This document shows, in pieces, positions 1 through 7,485 of a stretch of 13,917 bases of DNA. Position 1 is the stretch's first letter; every line of letters starts with the position of its first letter. The notes beneath the pieces were generated by a model, which saw only the letters and a program-made list of their open reading frames with translations, made no database searches and was not told the DNA's origin. The translations under genes and the position numbers were made by a program. The stretch spans positions 5,747-19,663 of the forward strand of contig DJEF01000033.1 in NCBI GenBank assembly GCA_002431285.1, given 5' to 3'. Source of the stretch: Ruminococcaceae bacterium UBA5905. Lineage in GTDB: Bacteria > Bacillota > Clostridia > Oscillospirales > Acutalibacteraceae.

Positions 1-342
1 GACATTGATATTGACACCATCATCGGCCGCCGTAAGCGCAAGCGCATCGTGTCCGTGACCGGGAAAAAGGTGGAGCGGCTGCTGCCCTTTGAAAATGGAC
101 GGTTCCGGGAGGCGGATTATCAGCGGGTGGTGATGGCGGCCCCCTCCATGAACGAGCCGGAGCTGTGGTATTTCACCTATCACAGCAAGAAGAACGGCCA
201 CACCGCCGTGGTGTTTCAGCCGGACAACCGGGTGCTGAGCGCTCTGTACAGCGGCCTGCAAACCACCGTGCGACTGGAGACCGACCGGGCGCTGCGGGAA
301 AAAGGGATCACCGTAGAGAAGAACCCCCATCGGGGCGAGTGA
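1..342 (+). CDS. DUF6106-like protein, C-terminal part (5' end outside window)
   Basis: The frame is open from base 1 and ends at TGA 340-342, so the gene starts upstream; a GTG at 49 is probably an internal valine. The visible 113 residues begin with an acidic DIDIDTIIGRR segment and a basic RRKRKR run, then a mixed alpha/beta region containing WYFTYHSKKNG and a VVFQPDNRVL strand-turn-helix, and end in a charged tail. This order (LDIDxIIxxRxRKR, then a late FxPDxRxL block) matches what I remember of the clostridial DUF6106 family: small proteins with N-terminal membrane helices and a PH-like cytoplasmic part. The membrane helices would lie outside the window. Function is unknown. A hairpin terminator follows 16 bases after the stop codon, so this is the last gene of its transcript. 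The family assignment is from memory of motifs and is moderate; the existence of the coding region is firm. Confidence 0.6.
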   Translation, partial: DIDIDTIIGRRKRKRIVSVTGKKVERLLPFENGRFREADYQRVVMAAPSMNEPELWYFTYHSKKNGHTAVVFQPDNRVLSALYSGLQTTVRLETDRALREKGITVEKNPHRGE

Positions 343-357
343 CGCAAGAAAAATGAG

Positions 358-389
358 CGCCGCTGCTGACATTCAGCGGCGGCGTTTTT
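358..389 (+). terminator. Rho-independent terminator after the first gene
   Basis: An 8-bp perfect stem (CGCCGCTG 358-365 with CAGCGGCG 374-381) has an 8-base loop, then GCG and five T residues (385-389). It lies 16 bases past the first stop codon and only 10 bases before the ribosome binding site of the next gene, so it separates the two genes but leaves almost no room for a new promoter between them. Confidence 0.75.
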
Positions 390-413
390 GGATGGTATCG
401 GAGGTGTCGGAGA

Positions 414-1949
414 ATGAAAAAAGCAACCGCAGCGGATATGCGGCGCATCGAGGAGCTGGCGGTGCAGGCGGGAGACAGCTACGCCGGACTGATGGAGCGG
501 GCGGGAAAAGCTGCCGCCGCCCGGATGCAGCGGCTGACCCCCGAAGGAGCGGTCGTGGTGGTCTGCGGCAAGGGTAACAACGGCGGCGACGGGTTTGTGA
601 TCGCCCGGGCGCTGGCGGCAACCCGCCCGGTGACGGTGATCCTGGCAGCCGGGCAGCCCGCGACCGAGGATGCCCGCCGGGCGTTCTCGCTGCTGCCGGA
701 GACGGTGGCGGTGCTGGAATATGCCGGAGAGCCGTATGTATGCCACAGTGCGGTGCGGCAGGCGGCGGTGCTGGCGGACTGCCTGTACGGCATCGGATTC
801 CGGGGAGAACTGCCCGCTGGGATTCGCCCTCTGACCGAGCAGATGGCATTGTCCACGGCGGTGAAATACGCCATCGACCTGCCCAGCGGCGTGTCCGCCG
901 ATTCCGCCGCGGCGGCGTCCGGGACCCCGGCGGCAGACGTGACCCTCACCATGACCGCGGAAAAGGCGGGCTGCGCCGCTCCGGAATGCGGCCGGGTGGA
1001 GGTGCTGGATATCGGAATTCCGGCGGCGATCGTAGAGACCGTTCTGAAGCCGGAAAACCCGGAAAAGCCGGCCGGAGAGGGATGGATCACCGAGGACTAT
1101 GTGCGCCGGTGCATCCGGCCACGTCCGGCGGACAGCCATAAGGGCACCTTCGGACGGGTGCTGCTCTGGTGCGGCAGCCGGGGCATGGCGGGGGCCGCTA
1201 TGCTGTGCGCCCGGGGAGCGCTGCGGTGCGGCGCAGGGCTGGTGGAGCTGGCGATTCCGGAATCCCTCTATCCGATACTGGCCCCCGCGCTGCCGGAGGC
1301 GATATTCCTGCTGCTTCCGGAGCAGAAACCGGGGGTATTGGCGCCGGGGGCGCTCTCCGTGTTGCTGGCGGCGGCGGAAAAAGCGACCGCCGTGGTGGTC
1401 GGCTGCGGCTGGGGCCATCCGGAAAACGGGGCGGAATGGCTGAAAGCACTGCGGCGGCACTGCGCGTGTCCGCTGGTGCTGGATGCGGATGGCATAAATG
1501 CCATCACGCCGCATATGCTGTTAGAGGATACAGCCTCCGCTCCCGCGGTTCTGACCCCCCATCCGGGGGAGATGGCCCGGCTGCTGGGAATTGCCACCGG
1601 AGAGGTACAGCAGCGCCGGGAGGAGATCGCCCGCCGCTTTGCGGATGCCTATGGGGTGACGTTGGCGCTCAAGGGACATCACACGCTGGTGGCGGCACCG
1701 GAGGGGCCGCTCCTCCGCAATCCCACCGGCAACCCCGGCATGGCCACCGGCGGCAGCGGCGACGTGCTGGCGGGGATGATCGGCAGCCTGGCGGCTCAGG
1801 GACTGACGCCTTTTGAGGCGGCGGCCTGCGGCGTATGGCTCCATGGGGCCGCCGGGGATGCGGCCGCCGCCCGTCTGTCCCAGCACAGCATGCTGCCCTC
1901 GGATCTGGTGGGGGAATTGGGAGGCCTGTTTCTGAAATTTGAGAAATAG
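414..1949 (+). CDS. nnr: Bifunctional NAD(P)H-hydrate epimerase / ADP-dependent dehydratase
   Basis: Repairs hydrated NADH and NADPH (NAD(P)HX) in the cytoplasm: the N-terminal domain interconverts R and S epimers and the C-terminal domain dehydrates S-NAD(P)HX using ADP. The 511-residue length fits the fused form (YjeF type). The epimerase domain (about 1-215) has the dinucleotide loop GKGNNGGDG at 52-60 and the catalytic-type Asp155 in AIDLPSGVSAD. The ribokinase-like domain (about 225-508) begins with SHKGTFGRV at 241-249, has TPHPGE at 381-386, and ends with NPGMATGGSGD at 440-450, where Asp450 is the expected catalytic base. The ATG at 414 follows GGAGGTG (400-406) by 7 bases. The lipoprotein gene starts 11 bases after the stop, so the two are probably one transcript. 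No obvious promoter fits between the preceding terminator and the start. All key residues are present and the frame is intact. Confidence 0.96.
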   Translation: MKKATAADMRRIEELAVQAGDSYAGLMERAGKAAAARMQRLTPEGAVVVVCGKGNNGGDGFVIARALAATRPVTVILAAGQPATEDARRAFSLLPETVAVLEYAGEPYVCHSAVRQAAVLADCLYGIGFRGELPAGIRPLTEQMALSTAVKYAIDLPSGVSADSAAAASGTPAADVTLTMTAEKAGCAAPECGRVEVLDIGIPAAIVETVLKPENPEKPAGEGWITEDYVRRCIRPRPADSHKGTFGRVLLWCGSRGMAGAAMLCARGALRCGAGLVELAIPESLYPILAPALPEAIFLLLPEQKPGVLAPGALSVLLAAAEKATAVVVGCGWGHPENGAEWLKALRRHCACPLVLDADGINAITPHMLLEDTASAPAVLTPHPGEMARLLGIATGEVQQRREEIARRFADAYGVTLALKGHHTLVAAPEGPLLRNPTGNPGMATGGSGDVLAGMIGSLAAQGLTPFEAAACGVWLHGAAGDAAAARLSQHSMLPSDLVGELGGLFLKFEK

Positions 1950-1960
1950 GAGCCTGTATT

Positions 1961-2467
1961 ATGAAACGGATCGGCGTGTTGCTCATGATCGGATGTATGT
2001 GCGTTATGCTGCTCGGCGGCTGCGGCAGCGGCGGCTCAAAACCGGTGCAGCCGGTGACTGACGGGTTTTCCTGCCGGATGGAGGCCACCTATGGCGATAT
2101 GACGGTGGCGGGGACGCTGACCTGCCCCGATAAGGAGACACTGCGGCTGCAATTTGAGCAGCCTGCGTCCCTCAGCGGGGTCACACTGGGATATGACGGC
2201 GCCGGGATCACCATGGAGCTGGCGGGCATGAGTCTCCGACTGGACCCGGAAAAGGTGCCCCAGAGCGCCCTCATACGGCTGCTGGCAAGCGTGCTGGCCG
2301 CTACTCCCTCCGGCGGACAGTGGACGGACGAGGGATACGCGGTCACAGGGCAGATCGGCGACCGGGCGTATACGCTGGTGTTCGATGCGGCCACCGGTAT
2401 GCCGGATCAGCTGTCGGTGCCGGAGGATGGATTGCAGGCGAAATTCACCAGCCAGATCGCCGCATAG
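1961..2467 (+). CDS. Small lipoprotein, LolA/YdcC-like
   Basis: The 168-residue product starts with MKR, a hydrophobic stretch, and a lipobox ending LGGC with Cys21 as the lipidated residue, followed by a short GSGGS linker. The mature part is rich in alternating strands (DMTVAGTLTC, LRLQFEQP, YAVTGQIGDRAYTLVFD) and ends with a segment resembling the half-barrel of LolA-type lipoprotein carriers, including a terminal KFTSQIAA strand. It should sit on the outer face of the membrane. In Bacillus the lipoprotein YdcC lies just before alr, ndoAI and ndoA; here an EndoA-like gene also follows. The ATG is preceded by AGGAG at 1948-1952, overlapping the stop codon of the previous gene, which suggests translational coupling. 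The lipoprotein nature is clear. The LolA-like fold is inferred from strand pattern and neighbourhood, and the cargo or role is unknown. Confidence 0.8.
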   Translation: MKRIGVLLMIGCMCVMLLGGCGSGGSKPVQPVTDGFSCRMEATYGDMTVAGTLTCPDKETLRLQFEQPASLSGVTLGYDGAGITMELAGMSLRLDPEKVPQSALIRLLASVLAATPSGGQWTDEGYAVTGQIGDRAYTLVFDAATGMPDQLSVPEDGLQAKFTSQIAA

Positions 2468-2776
2468 ACGAGGGCGCTGCCGCATCGGCGCCGTCTCTGA
2501 AAGTCGGCGGCGCTGCCCGCCGGAATTTGCGCCGAACGGCCGTTCCCGAGCCGAAAGCGGCCGCGGATATACGATTTTTTCGTCTGCGAAGCCGCCTGTC
2601 GCCGGGTGCGGCAAGACCGAACACCCCACGCCGCCGGATGGTGCTGAGATCCGGCGGCGCACTTTTTTACCCGGGTGCATATACTGAAAATGAGGCGGAC
2701 AGGCTGTTTTTTCCATGGGGGAGAATAAACGCACGGTTTTTGCCCATACTTCCGGTGTAAAGGAGCGTGGAAGCAC
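2468..2776 (+). other. Gap between the lipoprotein and mazF, no gene seen
   Basis: No convincing reading frame is present on either strand: the possible frames have no ribosome binding site and no protein-like composition. The first 160 bases are GC-rich with short self-complementary patches such as GCGGCCGC. A terminator hairpin follows at 2629-2668. The last 108 bases are more AT-rich and hold the leader of mazF; TATACT at 2680-2685 could be a -10 box but has no good -35 partner. This is where alanine racemase and a MazE antitoxin would be expected by comparison with Bacillus. Confidence 0.6.
2629..2668 (+). terminator. Rho-independent terminator after the lipoprotein gene
   Basis: An 11-bp perfect stem (CGCCGCCGGAT 2629-2639 with ATCCGGCGGCG 2649-2659) has a 9-base loop, followed by CAC and six T residues (2663-2668). 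It ends the nnr-lipoprotein transcript about 160 bases after the last stop codon and separates it from mazF, which should therefore have its own promoter. Confidence 0.85.
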
Positions 2777-3154
2777 ATGACAGTACATCGGGGAGACATT
2801 TACTATGCCGACCTCAGTCCGGTGGTCGGTTCGGAGCAGGGCGGCATTCGACCGGTGCTGATCGTTCAGAACGACGTGGGCAACCGGTTCAGCCCCACCG
2901 TGATCGCCGCCGCCATCACCAGCCAGCAGGGCAAAACGCCCCTGCCCACCCACATCCGGCTCCAGGCTGCCGGCAGCGGGTTGGCCCGGGATTCCATCGT
3001 GCTGCTGGAGCAGATCCGTACCCTGGACAAGCGGCGGCTCAAGGAGCACATGGGTCGGCTGGATGAGGTATCCATGAATCGGGTAGACCGCGCTCTGCAG
3101 GTGAGCTTCGGGCTGAATGCCGGCGCTGAGCTGCGGGAAACGCAGGTGAACTGA
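2777..3154 (+). CDS. mazF: MazF/PemK-type mRNA interferase, EndoA (NdoA) subfamily
   Basis: A 125-residue toxin-type endoribonuclease that cleaves single-stranded mRNA at short specific sites in the cytoplasm. It follows Bacillus EndoA closely over its length: RGDIYYADLSPVVGSEQGG near the start, RPVLIVQNDVGNRFSPT at 25-41, AAITSQ, LPTHI, and RDSIVLLEQIRTLDKRRL. The residues corresponding to catalytic Arg25 (QGGIRPV) and Thr48 (AAAIT) are both present, so it should be active. It carries a C-terminal tail of about nine residues beyond the usual end. The ATG at 2777 follows AAAGGAG (2759-2765) with an 11-base gap. No MazE-like antitoxin gene is encoded next to it on either strand, and both flanks are closed by terminators, so it is a single-gene transcript. 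Lone EndoA-like genes are common in Clostridia; what restrains this one is not visible here. Confidence 0.95.
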   Translation: MTVHRGDIYYADLSPVVGSEQGGIRPVLIVQNDVGNRFSPTVIAAAITSQQGKTPLPTHIRLQAAGSGLARDSIVLLEQIRTLDKRRLKEHMGRLDEVSMNRVDRALQVSFGLNAGAELRETQVN

Positions 3155-3158
3155 CCGC

Positions 3159-3203
3159 TCCGGGATTTTCGCAGAGTTTGGCGAAAATCCCGGAAATTTT
3201 TTT
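3159..3203 (+). terminator. Strong Rho-independent terminator after mazF
   Basis: A 14-bp perfect stem (TCCGGGATTTTCGC 3159-3172 with GCGAAAATCCCGGA 3181-3194) with an 8-base loop is followed by AA and seven T residues (3197-3203). It starts 4 bases after the mazF stop codon and ends 9 bases before the -35 box of the next promoter. Confidence 0.93.
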
Positions 3204-3212
3204 ACGCCGGTG

Positions 3213-3241
3213 TTGGCTTTTGCGGGAAAATATGATATGAT
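3213..3241 (+). promoter_or_regulatory. Sigma-A type promoter of the calcium ATPase gene
   Basis: TTGGCT (3213-3218) and TATGAT (3236-3241) are separated by exactly 17 bases. The predicted transcript start near 3248 leaves a leader of about 37 bases before the ATG at 3285. It lies directly behind the mazF terminator, so it probably drives the four-gene run 3285-9870. Confidence 0.75.
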
Positions 3242-3284
3242 ACGGGGTGAACGTATATTCAGCAGAAAAACGGAGGGTTCGCCC

Positions 3285-5912
3285 ATGATATGGCATAGCC
3301 ACACGGCAGAAGAGGCGCTGGCGGAGCTGCACAGCGACCGGCAAGCGGGACTCACCACCGAGGAAGCGTCCCGGCGGCTGGAGGAATACGGCAAAAACCG
3401 GCTGGAGGAGGGCGCACCGGTCAGTCTGTTCCGTCGGTTTTTGGGACAGCTGAAGGACGGCATGGTGATCATACTGATGATCGCCGCCGCCGTTTCGCTG
3501 GCGGTGTGCCTGTATGACCACTATATCAATGGCAAGCCCGCCGACTGGATCGACCCGGTGGTGATCGTGGCCATCGTATTGCTCAACGCTGTGCTGGGGG
3601 CGGTGCAGGAGAGCCGCGCCGAGGCGGCGCTGGCGGCGCTGCGGGATCTGTCGGCGCCTGACGCCCGGGTGCGCCGGGACGGGACGGTTTCCACCGTCCC
3701 CGCCGACACGCTGGTGCCGGGGGATGTGGTGGAGCTGGAGGCCGGCGATCTGGTGCCGGCGGATTGCCGGCTGCTGGAGGCACATTCCCTGCGCTGCAAC
3801 GAATCCGCCCTCACCGGCGAGAGCGTCCCGGCGGAAAAGGCTGCCAGCCCGGTGTACGACGACATCACGGTGCTGGCGGATCGCACCAATATGCTGTACG
3901 CGGGCTGCGCCGTCACCGACGGCAAGGCGCTGGGGCTGGTGGTGGCCACCGGAATGCAGTCGGAGATGGGGCACGTGGCCACGTTGCTGAAAGGGGAGGA
4001 CGAGGACGCCACCCCGCTGCAGCGGAATATGGCTCAGCTGAGCAAATATCTGGGGCTGGGCGCTCTGGCGGTGTGTGGGATCATTTTTCTGGTAGGGCTG
4101 TGCTTTAAGCTGCCGCTCCTGTCCATGTTCATGACCGCCGTCTCGCTGGCGGTGGCGGCGATCCCGGAGGGGCTGCCTGCCATCGTCACCATCGTGCTGG
4201 CGCTGGGGGTGCAGCGGATGGTGGAAAAGCAGGCCATCATCCGCCGCCTGCCGGCGGTGGAAACGCTGGGCTGTGCCTCGGTGATCTGCTCGGATAAAAC
4301 CGGCACCCTTACCCAGAACCGGATGACTTTGCGGCAGGTGTTCTGCGGTCATCGGCTGGCAGAGCCGGAGACGGAGAACGACGAGGGCGTATTCAATATG
4401 CTGCAGATGGCGGCACTATGCACCGATGCGGTGGTGACCCGGCAGGGAGAGCAGGCGGTGGAGATCGGCGATCCCACCGAGACGGCCATCCTTGTCTGGC
4501 TGGAGCAGCATGGGGTGAAAAAGGACGATCTGCTGCGGGATATGCCCCTGCTGGGGGAGCTGCCCTTTGACTCGGAGCGCAAGCGAATGACCACCGTCCA
4601 CCGGGCCGGGGAGCAGACGCTGGTGATCGTCAAGGGAGCGCCGGAGCTGCTGTTCCCTCTGTGCGTGCGGGGACATATACAGCAGGCCGCCGCCGCCAAT
4701 GAGGAAATGGCGGGGAACGCCCTGCGGGTACTGGCGATCGCCTATAAGCTGATGGATACGCCCCCGGCGGAGTTTGTGCCGGAGGAGCTGGAGTGTGACC
4801 TGACGCTGGCGGGGCTGGTGGGGCTCATTGACCCGCCCCGCCCGGAGGTGCGGCAGGCGGTGGAGCAGTGCGACACCGCCGGTATCCGCACGGTGATGAT
4901 CACCGGCGATAACGTGGTGACCGCCTCCGCCATCGCCCGGGAGCTGGGGATTCTCCATGAGGGAGAAGAAGCCCTCACCGGCGCGCAGCTGGCGGCGCTG
5001 CCGGAGGAGGAGCTGGAGGAGAATATCGAGCGCTATCGGGTGTATGCCCGGGTGACCCCGGCGGATAAGATTCGCATCGTCAAGGCGTGGCAGAGCCGAG
5101 GACGGGTGGTCGCCATGACCGGCGACGGGATCAACGACGCCCCGGCGCTGAAAGCGGCGGACATCGGCTGCGCCATGGGCATCACCGGTACGGATGTGGC
5201 CAAGGGCGCCGCCGACATGACCCTCATGGACGACAATTTCTCCACCATCGTCGCCGCCGTGCGGGAGGGACGGGGGATCTATGACAATATCCGCAAGGCG
5301 GTGCGGTTCCTGCTGTCCTGTAATCTGGGAGAGATCGCCACCGTATTCGTAGCCATGCTCCTGTGGCGGGAGAGCCCGCTGCTGCCCATCCAGCTGCTGT
5401 GGCTCAATCTGATCACCGACAGCCTGCCGGCGCTGGCGCTGGGGCTGGAACCGGTGGAGCCGGACGTGATGGAGCGTGCGCCCCGTGATCCGGACGCGCC
5501 GCTTCTGTCCCGCCGGGGTTGGGTGGCGACCGCCTTGCAGGGCGGGATGTTCGCCCTCATTACGCTGATCGCCTATTTCGTCGGCTCCCGGGTGTGGGGC
5601 AGTGTGCCGCTGGGCGAGACCATGGCCTTTGCCGTGCTGTCCTTCTCTCAGCTGGTTCATGCCTTCAATATGCGTTCCGGGCATTCGCTGTTTCGGGTGG
5701 GTTTCGGTACCAACCGTCGGATGCTGGGGGCTTTCGCCGTGTCGCTGCTGATGATGCTGGCGGTGCTGCTCATCCCCGGAGTGCAGAGCGTTTTTTCGGT
5801 GACGGCGATGAGCGGTCGGGCCTGGGGGTTGGTGGCCGGATTATCGCTGGCGCCGTTCCTGGTGATGGAGCTGACGAAGCTCCTCCGGCGGCTGAGCCAC
5901 CGCTCGGAATAA
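3285..5912 (+). CDS. P2A-type calcium-transporting ATPase
   Basis: An 875-residue P-type ATPase that exports Ca2+ across the cytoplasmic membrane using ATP. The domain order is complete: cation-ATPase N-terminus (about 1-55), helices M1-M2 (60-110), actuator domain with TGES at 177-180, M3-M4 with IPEGLPAI at 293-300, phosphorylation motif CSDKTGTLT at 335-343 with Asp337 as the phosphorylated residue, nucleotide-binding KGAPE at 450-454, MITGDN at 538-543, hinge TGDGINDAP at 612-620, and C-terminal helices M5-M10. Residues matching SERCA calcium ligands are present: Glu295 in M4, Asn680 and Glu683 in M5, and Asn708, Thr711 and Asp712 in M6 (LNLITDS). This favours calcium over sodium or magnesium. 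The ATG at 3285 is chosen because CGGAGGG lies 9 bases upstream and the promoter at 3213-3241 excludes the earlier in-frame GTG at 3210. YifB begins 39 bases after the stop. Confidence 0.95.
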   Translation: MIWHSHTAEEALAELHSDRQAGLTTEEASRRLEEYGKNRLEEGAPVSLFRRFLGQLKDGMVIILMIAAAVSLAVCLYDHYINGKPADWIDPVVIVAIVLLNAVLGAVQESRAEAALAALRDLSAPDARVRRDGTVSTVPADTLVPGDVVELEAGDLVPADCRLLEAHSLRCNESALTGESVPAEKAASPVYDDITVLADRTNMLYAGCAVTDGKALGLVVATGMQSEMGHVATLLKGEDEDATPLQRNMAQLSKYLGLGALAVCGIIFLVGLCFKLPLLSMFMTAVSLAVAAIPEGLPAIVTIVLALGVQRMVEKQAIIRRLPAVETLGCASVICSDKTGTLTQNRMTLRQVFCGHRLAEPETENDEGVFNMLQMAALCTDAVVTRQGEQAVEIGDPTETAILVWLEQHGVKKDDLLRDMPLLGELPFDSERKRMTTVHRAGEQTLVIVKGAPELLFPLCVRGHIQQAAAANEEMAGNALRVLAIAYKLMDTPPAEFVPEELECDLTLAGLVGLIDPPRPEVRQAVEQCDTAGIRTVMITGDNVVTASAIARELGILHEGEEALTGAQLAALPEEELEENIERYRVYARVTPADKIRIVKAWQSRGRVVAMTGDGINDAPALKAADIGCAMGITGTDVAKGAADMTLMDDNFSTIVAAVREGRGIYDNIRKAVRFLLSCNLGEIATVFVAMLLWRESPLLPIQLLWLNLITDSLPALALGLEPVEPDVMERAPRDPDAPLLSRRGWVATALQGGMFALITLIAYFVGSRVWGSVPLGETMAFAVLSFSQLVHAFNMRSGHSLFRVGFGTNRRMLGAFAVSLLMMLAVLLIPGVQSVFSVTAMSGRAWGLVAGLSLAPFLVMELTKLLRRLSHRSE

Positions 5913-5951
5913 GAAACCGGTACAATTCCGCAAGAAAGGACTGAAAACAGC

Positions 5952-7481
5952 GTGTTTGCCAGCTTGAAAAGTATGGGGCTGCGGGGCATCGACGGCTTTA
6001 TGGTGGATGTGGAGGCGGATCTGTCCCAGGGGCTGCCCGGATTTGATGTGGTGGGACTGCCCGACGCGGCGGTGCGGGAATCCCGGGATCGGGTGCGGGC
6101 GGCGATGAAAAACGCCGGATTCACCTATCCCGTCAGCCGCATTACCGTCAATCTGGCGCCCGCCGATGTGAAAAAGGAAGGCTCGGTCTACGATCTGCCG
6201 CTGCTGCTGGCGCTACTGACCGCCAGCGGGCAGCTGCGGGCGGCGCTGGAGGGCGCGGCGTTTATCGGCGAATTGTCGCTGCAGGGGCTGGTGCGCCCGG
6301 TGCGGGGGGTGCTGCCTATGGTGATCGCCGCCCGGGACGCCGGGATGCGCCGGGTGTATGTCCCGGCGGAGAACGGCGCGGAGGCGTCGGTGGTGGATGG
6401 GCTGGAGGTATATCCGGTGGAGACGGTGGCGGGGCTGTTGGAGCACCTCACCGGCGTGACGCCCATTGCGCCCCTGCAGCCCGCCGACCCGGAGCCGGAG
6501 AATCTGCTGCAGCAGGCGGACTTTGCCGACGTGATGGGGCAGGAGACTGCCCGCCGTGCCATGGAGATCGCCGCTGCCGGCTCCCATAATATTCTGCTCA
6601 TTGGTCCGCCCGGCTCGGGCAAGAGTATGCTGGCAAAACGGCTGCCCTCCATTCTGCCGGATATGACCCGGGAGGAGGCGCTGGAATGTACGAAAATCTA
6701 CTCCATTGCCGGGGTGCTGCCGGGGGGCGTGGGGCTGCTGACCCATCGGCCGTTCCGCGCGCCCCATCATAACATTTCCCCTCAAGGGCTGGCGGGGGGC
6801 GGGGTGACGCCCCGCCCCGGCGAGGTATCGCTGGCGCATAACGGAGTGCTGTTTCTGGACGAGCTGCCGGAATTTTCCCGCACCTCCATGGAGTGCCTGC
6901 GGCAGCCGCTGGAGGACAGCCGGGTGACCATCTCCCGGGTGAGCGCGTCCCTGTCCTATCCCTGCTCCATTATGCTGGTGGCGGCGATGAACCCCTGCCC
7001 CTGCGGCTATTACGGGCATCCCACCCGCCCCTGCACCTGTTCTCCCCAGGCGGTGCAGCGGTATCTCGGCAAGGTGTCCGGTCCCTTGCTGGACCGTATC
7101 GACCTGCATATCGAGGTGCCGCCGGTGGAATACGACCAGCTGGCATCCAGACAGCCGGGGGAATCCTCCGCCGCTATCCGGCAGCGGGTGAATGCCGCCC
7201 GGGATATCCAGCGGCAGCGGTTCGCCGGCACCGGTGTGACCAGCAATGCCCGGATTCCCACCAGCCGGCTGCGGGATTTCTGCCCCCTCACCGATGGCGC
7301 CGGTACGCTGCTGCGGGGCGCATTTGAGCATCTGGGGCTGTCCGCCCGCGCCTATGACCGGCTGCTGAAGGTGGCGCGCACCATCGCCGATTTGGACGGC
7401 GCGGAGGTGATCGACACACCCCATATCGCCGAGGCGGTGCAATACCGCAGCTTAGACCGGAAATATTGGCAAACGAGGTAG
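5952..7481 (+). CDS. YifB/ComM family Mg-chelatase-like AAA+ ATPase
   Basis: A 509-residue protein of the usual YifB length. The N-terminal domain (about 1-170) is of the Lon-protease-like S5 fold and shows the family signature LPGFDVVGLPDAAVRESRDR at 28-47. The central Mg-chelatase-type AAA+ domain has Walker A GPPGSGKS at 218-225, Walker B VLFLDE at 299-304, and a cysteine group NPCPCG...CTC (Cys349, 351, 361, 363). The arginine-containing segment LLDRIDLHIEVP is at 379-390, and a C-terminal helical domain follows. ComM in Gram-negative species is a helicase that promotes branch migration in natural transformation; the role in Clostridia is less clear. The GTG start at 5952 fits the family's N-terminus and follows GAAAGGA (5934-5940) with an 11-base gap. 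UvrC starts 4 bases after the stop, so the two are tightly linked. Confidence 0.95.
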   Translation: MFASLKSMGLRGIDGFMVDVEADLSQGLPGFDVVGLPDAAVRESRDRVRAAMKNAGFTYPVSRITVNLAPADVKKEGSVYDLPLLLALLTASGQLRAALEGAAFIGELSLQGLVRPVRGVLPMVIAARDAGMRRVYVPAENGAEASVVDGLEVYPVETVAGLLEHLTGVTPIAPLQPADPEPENLLQQADFADVMGQETARRAMEIAAAGSHNILLIGPPGSGKSMLAKRLPSILPDMTREEALECTKIYSIAGVLPGGVGLLTHRPFRAPHHNISPQGLAGGGVTPRPGEVSLAHNGVLFLDELPEFSRTSMECLRQPLEDSRVTISRVSASLSYPCSIMLVAAMNPCPCGYYGHPTRPCTCSPQAVQRYLGKVSGPLLDRIDLHIEVPPVEYDQLASRQPGESSAAIRQRVNAARDIQRQRFAGTGVTSNARIPTSRLRDFCPLTDGAGTLLRGAFEHLGLSARAYDRLLKVARTIADLDGAEVIDTPHIAEAVQYRSLDRKYWQTR

Positions 7482-7485
7482 AGCG

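Noticed and set aside
216..1514. Long minus-strand open frame opposite the NAD(P)HX repair gene
   Set aside because: Low-complexity Arg/His/Gly/Pro-rich translation with no family motifs or start signal; it is the antisense shadow of a GC-rich gene. The same applies to long minus-strand frames at 2036-3472, 3039-4352, 4416-5684, 6213-7442, 7288-8481 and 8485-9969.
2320..2760. Possible degraded antitoxin or small gene upstream of mazF
   Set aside because: The frame overlaps the lipoprotein gene out of frame, has no ribosome binding site, and shows no MazE-like motif.
3210..3284. Upstream GTG start that would add 25 residues to the calcium ATPase
   Set aside because: It overlaps the promoter boxes at 3213-3241, has no ribosome binding site, and the added residues are not family-like; ATG 3285 has a good site.
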